Positions 16,790 to 24,355 of a stretch of DNA of 54,481 nucleotides are shown here, piece by piece. This stretch comes from Fen-1077 sp964462865 (GTDB lineage Bacteria > Chloroflexota > Dehalococcoidia > Dehalococcoidales > RBG-16-60-22), in contig CAYWZO010000005.1 in assembly GCA_964462865.1 (NCBI GenBank), forward strand, positions 1 to 54,481, read 5' to 3'. Made by a program: the position numbers and the translations under genes. The notes under the pieces are model-generated. The model searched no databases. It saw only the letters and a list, made by a program, of their open reading frames with translations, and was not told the origin of the DNA. Numbering within the stretch: position 1 is the stretch's first letter; each line of letters opens with the position of its first letter.

Positions 16790-17785
16790 TTAATTATCCG
16801 CGTTAACCTCTCCGTCCCTGGTAAAAAGTAAACACGCCACAAAATGCCCTGGACTCACTTCTTTCATCGCCGGGGCGGTCTGCGAACAAATCGGCATGGC
16901 GCTGGCGCACCGCGGGTGAAAGGCGCAACCGCCGGGAGGATTAATGGGACTGGGCACCTCACCGGGGAGGATATTCCTGGTCCTCTTGGCATCCGGGTTA
17001 TCGGGCAGGCTGGCAGCCAGCAGGGCCTTGGTGTAGGGGTGCAGCGGGTTACGGCTTAACTCCCGGCTGGTGGTGTTTTCCACGATTTTTCCCAGGTACA
17101 TCACGCTGATCCGGTGGCTCATGTATTTGACCGTGGCCAGGTCATGGGCGATAAATAGGTAGCTGATACCCATATTGTTTTGCAGGTCTTTGAGGATGTT
17201 CATCAATTGCGCGCGGATGGAAACATCCTGCGAAGATACCGGCTCGTCAAGGATAATAAGACGTGGATTGGATACCAGTGCCCTGGCGATGGCAATCCTC
17301 TGCCTTTGCCCGCCGCTGAATTCATGGGGGTATTTACGGGCATCGTTGGGGTCCAGGCCGGCCGCCAGCAGCGCTGCCTCCACCCTGTTCCTGACATCTT
17401 TTTTATCGGTTTTCACGCCGGTGGTAATCGGCTCGCTGATGATGCTGCCAACGTGCATTCTCGGGTCCAGCGAGGAAAGGGGATTTTGAAAGACCGCCTG
17501 GACACTGTGGCGGTATCGCTTGAGGTCTTCTCCGGAAAAACCCCGCAGGTCCTTACCTTTGAATTCGATAAGACCATCGGTCGGTGGCTCCAGCAGAAGC
17601 ACGAGCTTGCTTAAAGTGGTCTTGCCACAGCCTGATTCGCCGAGCAGTCCGAGAGTCTCCCCGTCGCCGATACGTATATCCACCCCGTCAACGGCTTTGA
17701 TCCACCCCAGTGTCTTGGCAAAGAGGAGTCCCTTGGTCACCGGGTAATATTTTTTAACGCCCTTGGTCTCCAGTATCGTTTCCAT
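16790..17785 (-). CDS. Oligopeptide-type ABC transporter ATPase (OppF/DppF-like)
   Basis: Second ATP-binding subunit of a peptide/nickel-family importer; 331 residues. Walker A GESGCGKTTLSKLVL, signature FSGGQRQRIAIAR and Walker B LIILDEPVSSQD are all present. The family C-terminal extension with GCAFHPRC and a following Cys, a possible cluster-binding tail, is also present. The ATG at 17785 overlaps the stop of the preceding ATPase gene by one base (TAATG). A longer upstream frame would only read through that neighbour and is rejected. Confidence 0.93.
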   Translation of the reverse strand: METILETKGVKKYYPVTKGLLFAKTLGWIKAVDGVDIRIGDGETLGLLGESGCGKTTLSKLVLLLEPPTDGLIEFKGKDLRGFSGEDLKRYRHSVQAVFQNPLSSLDPRMHVGSIISEPITTGVKTDKKDVRNRVEAALLAAGLDPNDARKYPHEFSGGQRQRIAIARALVSNPRLIILDEPVSSQDVSIRAQLMNILKDLQNNMGISYLFIAHDLATVKYMSHRISVMYLGKIVENTTSRELSRNPLHPYTKALLAASLPDNPDAKRTRNILPGEVPSPINPPGGCAFHPRCASAMPICSQTAPAMKEVSPGHFVACLLFTRDGEVNADN

Positions 17786-18762
17786 TATTGCTGTCCCTGT
17801 GCTTGCCAGCATCTGGCATAATGGTCCGGTCCTACCTGTCTCAAAGGAGGCACTTCGCGGTGGCAGCCCTCGTTGGTCTGGGAACAACGCGGTGCAAAGC
17901 TGCACCCCTCGGGCACCCTGTCGAGCCTGGGCGGCTGTCCCTTGATGGAGACCAGTCTTTCGGTCTCCTTCTCCAGTTTGGGGACTGCCTTGAGTAGAGC
18001 TGCGGTGTACGGATGGACCGGCCGGAAGAAAATGTCCCTTACCGGGGCGGTTTCCACCACCTTGCCGGCGTACATCACGGCCACGCGGTCGCACATCGAA
18101 GCTACAATCCCGAAATCATGGGTAATGAATATCAACGACATCCCGAATTCATCCTGAAGGTCTTTGAGGAGTTGCAGGTATTGTGCCTGGATGGTCACAT
18201 CCAGAGAAGTGGTTGGTTCGTCAGCAATCAGCAAACGCGGGTGACAGGAGATGGATATGGCGCCAACAACCCGCTGCTTCATGCCCCCGCTCATCTGGTG
18301 GGGATAATCGCGGAGGCGTGCCTCGGGAGAGGGTATCTTCACGCGTTTGAGCATGTCAATGATTCTCGATGCGAGGTCTATCTTTTTAACTCGGGTATGC
18401 GTGGTGATGGCCTCGCCTATCTGGTCGCCGATATTGAACACCGGATTCAAGGACGCCATCGGGTCCTGCAAAATCATGGATATTTTTCTCCCGCGGAGCT
18501 TTTGCACCTGCTTTTCCGTCATCTTTAAAATATCTTCACCCTCGAAGAGGATTTGCCCGCCCACGATGTTACCGGCGGGCCGGGGCAATAATCTCAATAT
18601 GGAAAGCGAGGCCACGGTCTTGCCGCACCCTGATTCACCCACAATGCCCAGGGTCTCATTTTCATCAACGTGAAAACTGACTCCATCCACAGCTTTGACC
18701 GTAGAGTACGGTGTAATAAAATAAGATTTCAGGTCAATTACATCTAGCAACCGTTTCCCCAA
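17785..18762 (-). CDS. Oligopeptide-type ABC transporter ATPase (OppD/DppD-like)
   Basis: First ATP-binding subunit of the importer, about 325 residues. Walker A GESGCGKTVASLSIL, signature MSGGMKQRV, Walker B LLIADEPTTSLD and the tail CSFAPRC with a further Cys are seen. The start is uncertain: a GTG at 18774 has no ribosome site of its own, whereas GGAGGA at 18766-18772 is well placed for the TTG at 18762, chosen here. The two ATPases pair on the inner face of the membrane. Confidence 0.92.
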   Translation of the reverse strand: MGKRLLDVIDLKSYFITPYSTVKAVDGVSFHVDENETLGIVGESGCGKTVASLSILRLLPRPAGNIVGGQILFEGEDILKMTEKQVQKLRGRKISMILQDPMASLNPVFNIGDQIGEAITTHTRVKKIDLASRIIDMLKRVKIPSPEARLRDYPHQMSGGMKQRVVGAISISCHPRLLIADEPTTSLDVTIQAQYLQLLKDLQDEFGMSLIFITHDFGIVASMCDRVAVMYAGKVVETAPVRDIFFRPVHPYTAALLKAVPKLEKETERLVSIKGQPPRLDRVPEGCSFAPRCSQTNEGCHREVPPLRQVGPDHYARCWQAQGQQ

Positions 18763-18784
18763 AATTTCCTCCACAAGCTTTTTT

Positions 18785-19660
18785 CTAACGCCGGTGTATC
18801 AACGGGTTAAGCCAGTCGTTGAGCGCATCCCCCAGCAGGTTAAAGGTCAGCACGGTTAAAGCGATGGCAATGCCCGGAATGATACAGAGCCACCAGGCGG
18901 TAACGATGTATGACCTGCCTTCGGACACCATCGAACCCCAGTCGGCGGTGGGCGGCGGGATACCGACACCCAGAAAACTCAACGAGGCCTCGACGATAAC
19001 AATCGTACCTACCTGAAGGGTCGCCAGGATAATAATCGGACTGACGACGTTCGGGAATATATGGCGCGTCATGATACTTGCCCGGGAGCAGCCGGCAATC
19101 TTGGCCAGGGCAATAAAATCGAACTCTTTGACCTTTAGTGTCTCGGCCCTGGCCATCCTGGCGTAGCCGGCCCAGAGTGTAAAGCTGATTATCATGACCA
19201 GTATCTGAAAACTCGGCCCGAAGATAGCCCCCAGGAGCAGGGCCAGCAGTATGGCCGGCAGTGAAAAAACCAGGTCTACCGCTCTCATGATGATGATGTC
19301 GGCCCAGCCGCCGATATAGCCGGCGATGATGCCCAGGAGGGTCCCCAGGGTGCCGGCGATGATGACCACCAGGGCGCATACCGAGAGCGTCGTCCTGGCG
19401 CCGAAGATGATACGGCTTAATATGTCCCTGCCGAGCGTGTCGGTTCCCAGGGGGAAATCAGACCTGCCGCCTTCCTGCCAGACCGGCGGTAGCAGGCGGT
19501 TGTCCAGCACGCCGACATTGGGGTCGTGAGGCGCGACCCATGGCGCCAGTAGCGCCGTCAGTATTAATATCAGTCCGATAATGCTGAATATTATAACTGT
19601 CGGGCTAAGGCGTATTTTCCTACCTTTTACGTTCTTTTCATTTAATTGTATGTCGCTCAT
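18785..19660 (-). CDS. Oligopeptide-type ABC transporter permease (OppC/DppC-like)
   Basis: Inner-membrane permease, 291 residues. One N-terminal membrane segment (TVIIFSIIGLILILTALLAPWV) is followed by the family's PHDPN loop. Several more helices and the EAA ATPase-contact loop, here GYARMARAETLKVKEFDFIALAKIAG, complete the fold. LGTDTLGRDILSRIIFGARTTL is the classic OppC signature. It is 51 bases after the partner permease gene and 10 to 22 bases before the first ATPase, depending on its start. Confidence 0.94.
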   Translation of the reverse strand: MSDIQLNEKNVKGRKIRLSPTVIIFSIIGLILILTALLAPWVAPHDPNVGVLDNRLLPPVWQEGGRSDFPLGTDTLGRDILSRIIFGARTTLSVCALVVIIAGTLGTLLGIIAGYIGGWADIIIMRAVDLVFSLPAILLALLLGAIFGPSFQILVMIISFTLWAGYARMARAETLKVKEFDFIALAKIAGCSRASIMTRHIFPNVVSPIIILATLQVGTIVIVEASLSFLGVGIPPPTADWGSMVSEGRSYIVTAWWLCIIPGIAIALTVLTFNLLGDALNDWLNPLIHRR

Positions 19661-19711
19661 AGGCTATTCTCGGGCCTGTTATATCATTCGTTCTTTTTCT
19701 TGAGCCGTTTT

Positions 19712-20632
19712 TTACGTATATCTGATACGAGGGTCGACATAGGCGTACAATATATCAACAACTAGGTTCGCGGTAACGAACATAAAGGTGATGAAAAGTA
19801 CCACCGCCTGAATCATGGGGAAATCCCGGGTGGAGACCGCTTCCCAGGCCAGGCGGCCCAGTCCCGGCCAGGCGAATATCGTCTCGATAACCACCACCCC
19901 GGTCATCAGTCCTGTCAGCAGCGTACCGAGAAATGTCAGCACCGGTATCAGGCTGTTGCTGAAGGCGTGCTTCCAGATGACCAACCTTTCGTCCAGCCCC
20001 TTGATTCTGGCCAGCTTAACGTACTCCCCGCTCAAGACATCCAGCATGCTAGAACGCGTCAGGCGGACGATGCCCGCTAAGGATATTCCGCTTAAAGCTA
20101 CCGCCGGCAAAATTATCTGCTTGAAGCTGCCGTAACCGGAGGTGGGCAGCAGGCGGAATTGCACGCTGATAACGTACATCAGGACGATACCGACCCAGAA
20201 AGCCGGCATGGACTGTCCCAGCATCGCCAGCACCCTGCCTGCGGTGTCCAGAAACGACCCACGGCGCACAGCGGAAATTACCCCTATCGGTATGCCGATG
20301 ATAATACTCAAGAGCATGGCGGCGACAGCCAGTTGAAAAGAAGCCGGTATCCTCTCCACGATCTGGTCCACCACCGGACGGCGCGCGCCCCGGATTGACC
20401 TGCCGAGGTCTCCCTGCAGCGCCTTTTTCAAGAAGATGGCGTATTGAACCGGTATTGGTTTGTCCAGCCCTAGTTCCCTGGTTACCAGCTCGACATCTTC
20501 CTTGGTGGCGAGGTCACCCAGCAACAGGGGTACCGGGTCGCCGCTCAATCTTCCCAGAAGGAAGACGATAATGCTCATCAGGAAGATGGTTATAATCGCC
20601 TGAATAATACGTTTGATAAGATATCGCTGCAT
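19712..20632 (-). CDS. Oligopeptide-type ABC transporter permease (OppB/DppB-like)
   Basis: Inner-membrane permease, 306 residues. The family start MQRYLIKRIIQAIITIFLMSIIVFLL is followed by RLSGDP, the RGARRPVVDQI loop, and the EAA-type contact loop GEYVKLARIKGLDERLVIWKHAFSNSLIPVLT. The C-terminal ILYAYVDPRIRY ending is typical. AAGGAA precedes the ATG closely. It lies 307 bases downstream of the substrate-binding-protein gene, a gap that carries a large stem-loop. Confidence 0.94.
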   Translation of the reverse strand: MQRYLIKRIIQAIITIFLMSIIVFLLGRLSGDPVPLLLGDLATKEDVELVTRELGLDKPIPVQYAIFLKKALQGDLGRSIRGARRPVVDQIVERIPASFQLAVAAMLLSIIIGIPIGVISAVRRGSFLDTAGRVLAMLGQSMPAFWVGIVLMYVISVQFRLLPTSGYGSFKQIILPAVALSGISLAGIVRLTRSSMLDVLSGEYVKLARIKGLDERLVIWKHAFSNSLIPVLTFLGTLLTGLMTGVVVIETIFAWPGLGRLAWEAVSTRDFPMIQAVVLFITFMFVTANLVVDILYAYVDPRIRYT

Positions 20633-20769
20633 TTCCTTATTTCATCGAGTTCAGAAACCCGGTACGTTTACTCTCAAACGTCTCCTATAAATTATAAATA
20701 CATCACGTGTTATCAGCTATGCTTCAATAGCATGTGCAATTTATAGAAAATACCAGCTAGCACGGTCCT

Positions 20770-20822
20770 GGCGGAACAGAGGCATTATCCCGATATAACC
20801 TGACTATTACCTCTGTTCCGCC
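20770..20822 (-). promoter_or_regulatory. 13-base-pair stem-loop between binding protein and permease genes
   Basis: The gap 20633-20939 holds no gene. GGCGGAACAGAGG (20770-20782) is perfectly inverted at 20810-20822, with a 27-base loop. There is no T run on either side, so it is unlikely to be a simple terminator. Such hairpins after binding-protein genes often protect the upstream mRNA end and let the binding protein be made in excess of the permeases. Confidence 0.6.
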
Positions 20823-20939
20823 CAACGTTCTGATTAGACCGATGGCACTTTATCTTACGGCTGATAACCTTTATACTTCAACAGTCCGAAGTTATCCAAC
20901 CGGTGTCCAATATTCTATTTAAGCCGCTTATCATTATCA

Positions 20940-22649
20940 CTATTGCGCTTTGGTAATCTGGTCGAAGTTCGTGGGATAGTTGGTGATAGTCGGCCAGCTC
21001 CCGATTACCGGGTTGACGGCGTAGGGTTCCTCGGCGCTGATCAGGAAGATAAAAACAGCCTCGTCGGTAAGGTAGTCATAGATATCTTTTAATAACGCGA
21101 GCCTCTTGGCGGAGTCCGGCTCACTAAGGGCCGCGTCCGACATCTTATCGAGCTCCGGCGTGGTAAATATCGCGAACACGCTTTTATCCGTATAAGCCGC
21201 CGTCAGACCGCCCGGGTCGTCCAGAGCAATGGGTGCCCCATAGGTGTGGGTCCAGAACATGTTCTGGGCTTTCGCTCCGGTCCAGGATGCCCTGATAGTG
21301 GGATAGTCGGTCGGTATTATTTTTACATTAATACCTACGGCTTCCCAATAGGTAGCAACCGCCAATCCGATATCAGGGAGTTGCGCGCCTGGATTTCTGG
21401 CACAGGTGTAAAAAGTTACATCGAAACCATTGGGATAGCCTGCATCGGCTAACATTTGCTTTGCCTTAGCTTCGTTGTAGGGGTATGCCGGTGCTGCCTG
21501 GTCGACGAAATTGTGTGGATTGAAGTTGGACCTGGCCGCGCCGTGGAAAATGTTCCTGGCAATAGCGTCTTTATCGACAGCGTAGTTCAGGGCCTGGCGG
21601 ACTTCCTTTTTAGCCCAGGGGGCCGTTGGGTTATAACGAACAGGGTCGGTCTCCACCAGGCCGCCCATTAAGATTCTCGGCGCCCAGGAGTCTTTCTGGG
21701 CGAGGATGTTGAATTTTGAGGCCTTGACCGTATTGACGGAGTCCAGGCTGATGGGGGCCATATCGGCCTCGCCGACTTTCAGCATCGCCACCCGGGTTGA
21801 TTCCTCCGGTACGCCGTAAAAGATAATATCCTTAAATTCCGGGGTGACGCGCCAGTGGTTTTCCACGCCGGGAACGGTGGTTACTTTAATCGATACGCCG
21901 CGTTTATGTTCGGCCAGGGTATAGGCGCCGGTCCCGATGGGGTGAGAATCAGCCCTTTCATCACCCACCTGCTCAACGTACTTCTTACAGACGATATGGT
22001 TGGAAATGGTATTGGAAAGCCTGTTCCAGAACGTAAAGTCGGCGGTGTTAAGTTTAAAGACGGCCGTATATTTATCAGGGGTTTCGACGGTAAGATCAAA
22101 GGAGCGGAAAGTTGATGCTTGGGCTGCCTTGGAAGCAGGTTCAATTTGTCGTTCGAAAGTGTACTTGACGTCCGCGGATGTCAATTCGCCCCAGTTTTCA
22201 TGGAATTGAATGCCTTCCCGCAGCTTGATGGTCCAGGTCTTGCCGTCAGGCGTCATTTCCCAGGACTTTGCCAGACCGGGCAGGGGCAGTTTGGTGGCGG
22301 GGTCCAAGTAAAGCAGGTACTCGAAAATTGTATCGATGTAGAATTTCCGCCCTGAAGCACCGTTCCAGGGCAGGAAAGTCTCGTCCTCCAGACCGGGCAT
22401 GGCTACCTTTAAAACACCGGTGGGGGACTTCTTCGCCGCGGTAGGGGCGGTAGTGGTTGCCGGCGTCGTCTTCGGAGTGGTGGCCGTGGGTGTGGTGGTC
22501 GCCGCTGGTGTGGTGGTTACGACTGGTTTCGTGGTGGTTGCCGGAGCGGTCGTTGTCTCGGTTGTTTTACAGGAACCGACCAGGAGCATGAAGACCGTCA
22601 TCAGGATTAAGGCAAGACTACAGGCAAGGACTAACTTGTTTCTCTTCAT
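20940..22649 (-). CDS. ABC transporter substrate-binding protein (SBP family 5), lipoprotein
   Basis: Extracytoplasmic solute receptor of the importer, 569 residues. The signal peptide ends at lipobox LVGSC with Cys27. A Thr/Pro/Ala-rich linker follows at about 28-75, then the family-5 fold: LPWNGASGRKFYIDTIFEYLLYLDP, LAKSWEMTPDGKTWTIKLREGIQFH, and APWAKKEVRQALNYAVDKDAIAR. Family members bind peptides, nickel chelates, sugars or other organics, so the ligand cannot be read here. The neighbouring aromatic/CoA-type genes suggest an organic acid or aromatic (inference). An AAAAGGAGG site precedes the ATG. Confidence 0.94.
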   Translation of the reverse strand: MKRNKLVLACSLALILMTVFMLLVGSCKTTETTTAPATTTKPVVTTTPAATTTPTATTPKTTPATTTAPTAAKKSPTGVLKVAMPGLEDETFLPWNGASGRKFYIDTIFEYLLYLDPATKLPLPGLAKSWEMTPDGKTWTIKLREGIQFHENWGELTSADVKYTFERQIEPASKAAQASTFRSFDLTVETPDKYTAVFKLNTADFTFWNRLSNTISNHIVCKKYVEQVGDERADSHPIGTGAYTLAEHKRGVSIKVTTVPGVENHWRVTPEFKDIIFYGVPEESTRVAMLKVGEADMAPISLDSVNTVKASKFNILAQKDSWAPRILMGGLVETDPVRYNPTAPWAKKEVRQALNYAVDKDAIARNIFHGAARSNFNPHNFVDQAAPAYPYNEAKAKQMLADAGYPNGFDVTFYTCARNPGAQLPDIGLAVATYWEAVGINVKIIPTDYPTIRASWTGAKAQNMFWTHTYGAPIALDDPGGLTAAYTDKSVFAIFTTPELDKMSDAALSEPDSAKRLALLKDIYDYLTDEAVFIFLISAEEPYAVNPVIGSWPTITNYPTNFDQITKAQ

Positions 22650-22792
22650 TCAAACGCCTCCTTTTAATTGGTTAATCATGAGGTTTTAAACGCGGGATAA
22701 TCACTATCTCGCCTGGCTCTCGTCTGAATCTCTTCGTCTTACCCCCTTTCCCGCGGTAATTTTCACAGCGTCTTTTAAACTCTTACATATCG

Positions 22793-24013
22793 TCAGATTA
22801 CTTTTTCTTCTTTAAACTGCGTAATATCATCCCAACTGTACCCCCCAAGCTCCTGAAGCACCTCCTCGGTATGCTGGCCGAACTCCGGCGCCGGGCTCTG
22901 GACACCCGCCGGTGTAGTGTGGAATTTTACCGGACATCCTACCGTTTTTATTCTTCCGAGTGAAGGCTGCTCGTATTCCACGACGTATTTGTTATCCAGA
23001 ATCTGCGGGTCATCGGCCACATCCAGTCCCTCGTTGATGGGAGAAAACATGATGCGATGATATTTGCCCACGATTTCCACCCACTCGTCGCGCGGTTTGG
23101 TAGCAAAGACTTGGTCTAAAATATCTATCAATTCCCGGCAGTTTTTCGCCCTGGCCGGGGTGCTTTCGAACTTCGGGTCCTTTTCAAGATTTTCGATGCC
23201 GGCGGCCTTACAAAAATCCGGCCATACCCTGTCCGTGGCCAGGATGCAGAAACTGATCCATTTGCCGTCCTTACATTTGTAATGATTGGCGAGGGGATTG
23301 CTGACTGATTTCCTGTCTTCCCGAAGGAGTTCCTTCTTGTAAAAAAAGGTGTTGGTCAGTCTGACATGCTGGAGCGCGACCATGGAGCCGGTGATGGAAA
23401 TATCGATTTCCTGGCCGATTCCCAGCCTTTCCCGGGCCAGCAGCGCCGCTAATATGCCGTCAACGGCGATAATTGAAGTCATATGGTCGGCCATGGCCCC
23501 GCCCACTGCCGCCGGTTCCCCGAGGAGCGCCGTCTGGTTGGTCATGAAGCCGGAACGTGCCTGGCCCACATAGTCATTGCCGCGGCGCCAGTTGTCCGGC
23601 CCGTCAGGGCCAAGGCTGGATATATTGGCGTAAATTATCTTGGGATTGTATTGGGAAATCGTCTTGTAATCTAAATTCGCACGGTCACGCACGGACTGCC
23701 TGAAGTTCTGCAGAAAAACATCGCACTTTTGCACGAGCCGGTATATTATTTCCTTGCCTTTAGGTGTGGTGACGTCTACGGTGATGCACTTTTTATTACG
23801 GTTCACGCCGGTATACATGAATTCTCTCTCGGCGGTGGTGCGTCCCGTCGCCATCCCTTCCAGCCGCGTGATGCCGCGGCTGGGGTCGCCGACGACGGGT
23901 TGTTCGATCTTGATTACTTCCGCGCCCATATCTCCGAGCATCATGGTTGCCCCCGGGCCCGCCAGCCATATTGCCCACTCTAAAATACGGATACCATCTA
24001 AAGGTTTAGCCAT
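22793..24013 (-). CDS. CoA-transferase, class III (CaiB/BaiF type)
   Basis: A 406-residue class III CoA-transferase. It opens GIRILEWAIWLAGPGATMMLGDMGAEVIKIEQP, the likely catalytic Asp176 is in GGAMADHMTS, and it ends PEFGQHTEEVLQELGGYSWDDI. It resembles the transferase at 11322-12536 but is clearly diverged, so the two probably act on different acids. It lies between the glycyl-radical enzyme and the ABC transporter in the same direction. This layout recalls pathways where a glycyl-radical product (for example an alkyl- or aryl-succinate) is next activated to a CoA ester. Confidence 0.92.
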   Translation of the reverse strand: MAKPLDGIRILEWAIWLAGPGATMMLGDMGAEVIKIEQPVVGDPSRGITRLEGMATGRTTAEREFMYTGVNRNKKCITVDVTTPKGKEIIYRLVQKCDVFLQNFRQSVRDRANLDYKTISQYNPKIIYANISSLGPDGPDNWRRGNDYVGQARSGFMTNQTALLGEPAAVGGAMADHMTSIIAVDGILAALLARERLGIGQEIDISITGSMVALQHVRLTNTFFYKKELLREDRKSVSNPLANHYKCKDGKWISFCILATDRVWPDFCKAAGIENLEKDPKFESTPARAKNCRELIDILDQVFATKPRDEWVEIVGKYHRIMFSPINEGLDVADDPQILDNKYVVEYEQPSLGRIKTVGCPVKFHTTPAGVQSPAPEFGQHTEEVLQELGGYSWDDITQFKEEKVI

Positions 24014-24140
24014 TGTATCATGCCTTTCTAAAAATGATTTTTTACTGTGGTATTTGTCTTGTTATTTCTCTTGTTCACGGATGTCCCGCTTTTAAAGGTT
24101 GAATCCGTCAATGAACAAGAAGTGAGAAATGAAATTCACT

Positions 24141-24168
24141 ACATCATATACTATATAGAATATGATGT
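24141..24168. promoter_or_regulatory. Palindromic operator candidate
   Basis: The gene-free gap 24014-24355 carries an almost perfect 28-base palindrome. ACATCATAT and ATATGATGT arms surround a central CTATATAG palindrome, with a single A-A mismatch on the axis side. A second, 12-base palindrome AATATCGATATT follows at 24170-24181. The site is about 130 bases upstream of the CoA-transferase start, so it may control that gene and the run beyond. I see no other feature in this gap. Confidence 0.55.
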
Positions 24169-24355
24169 CAATATCGATATTAAATGTTTTTTCATTTTCG
24201 GTGAAGGAAATGGGATACATTAAAGATATAAAGTAAGGAATACTTGAGAATTTGTTGCTGTTTTATAAGAAAGCTGGTTAGTGGCTTAAACGCGCCCGGC
24301 GCTTTGAATCAGATAGTTGCCAGTAAATATCACCGGTCCGGTGTCAGAACTGCGC

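Noticed and set aside
22430..22560. Tandem DNA repeat in the binding-protein gene
   Set aside because: The GGTGGT-like low complexity encodes the Thr-rich lipoprotein linker and needs no separate explanation.
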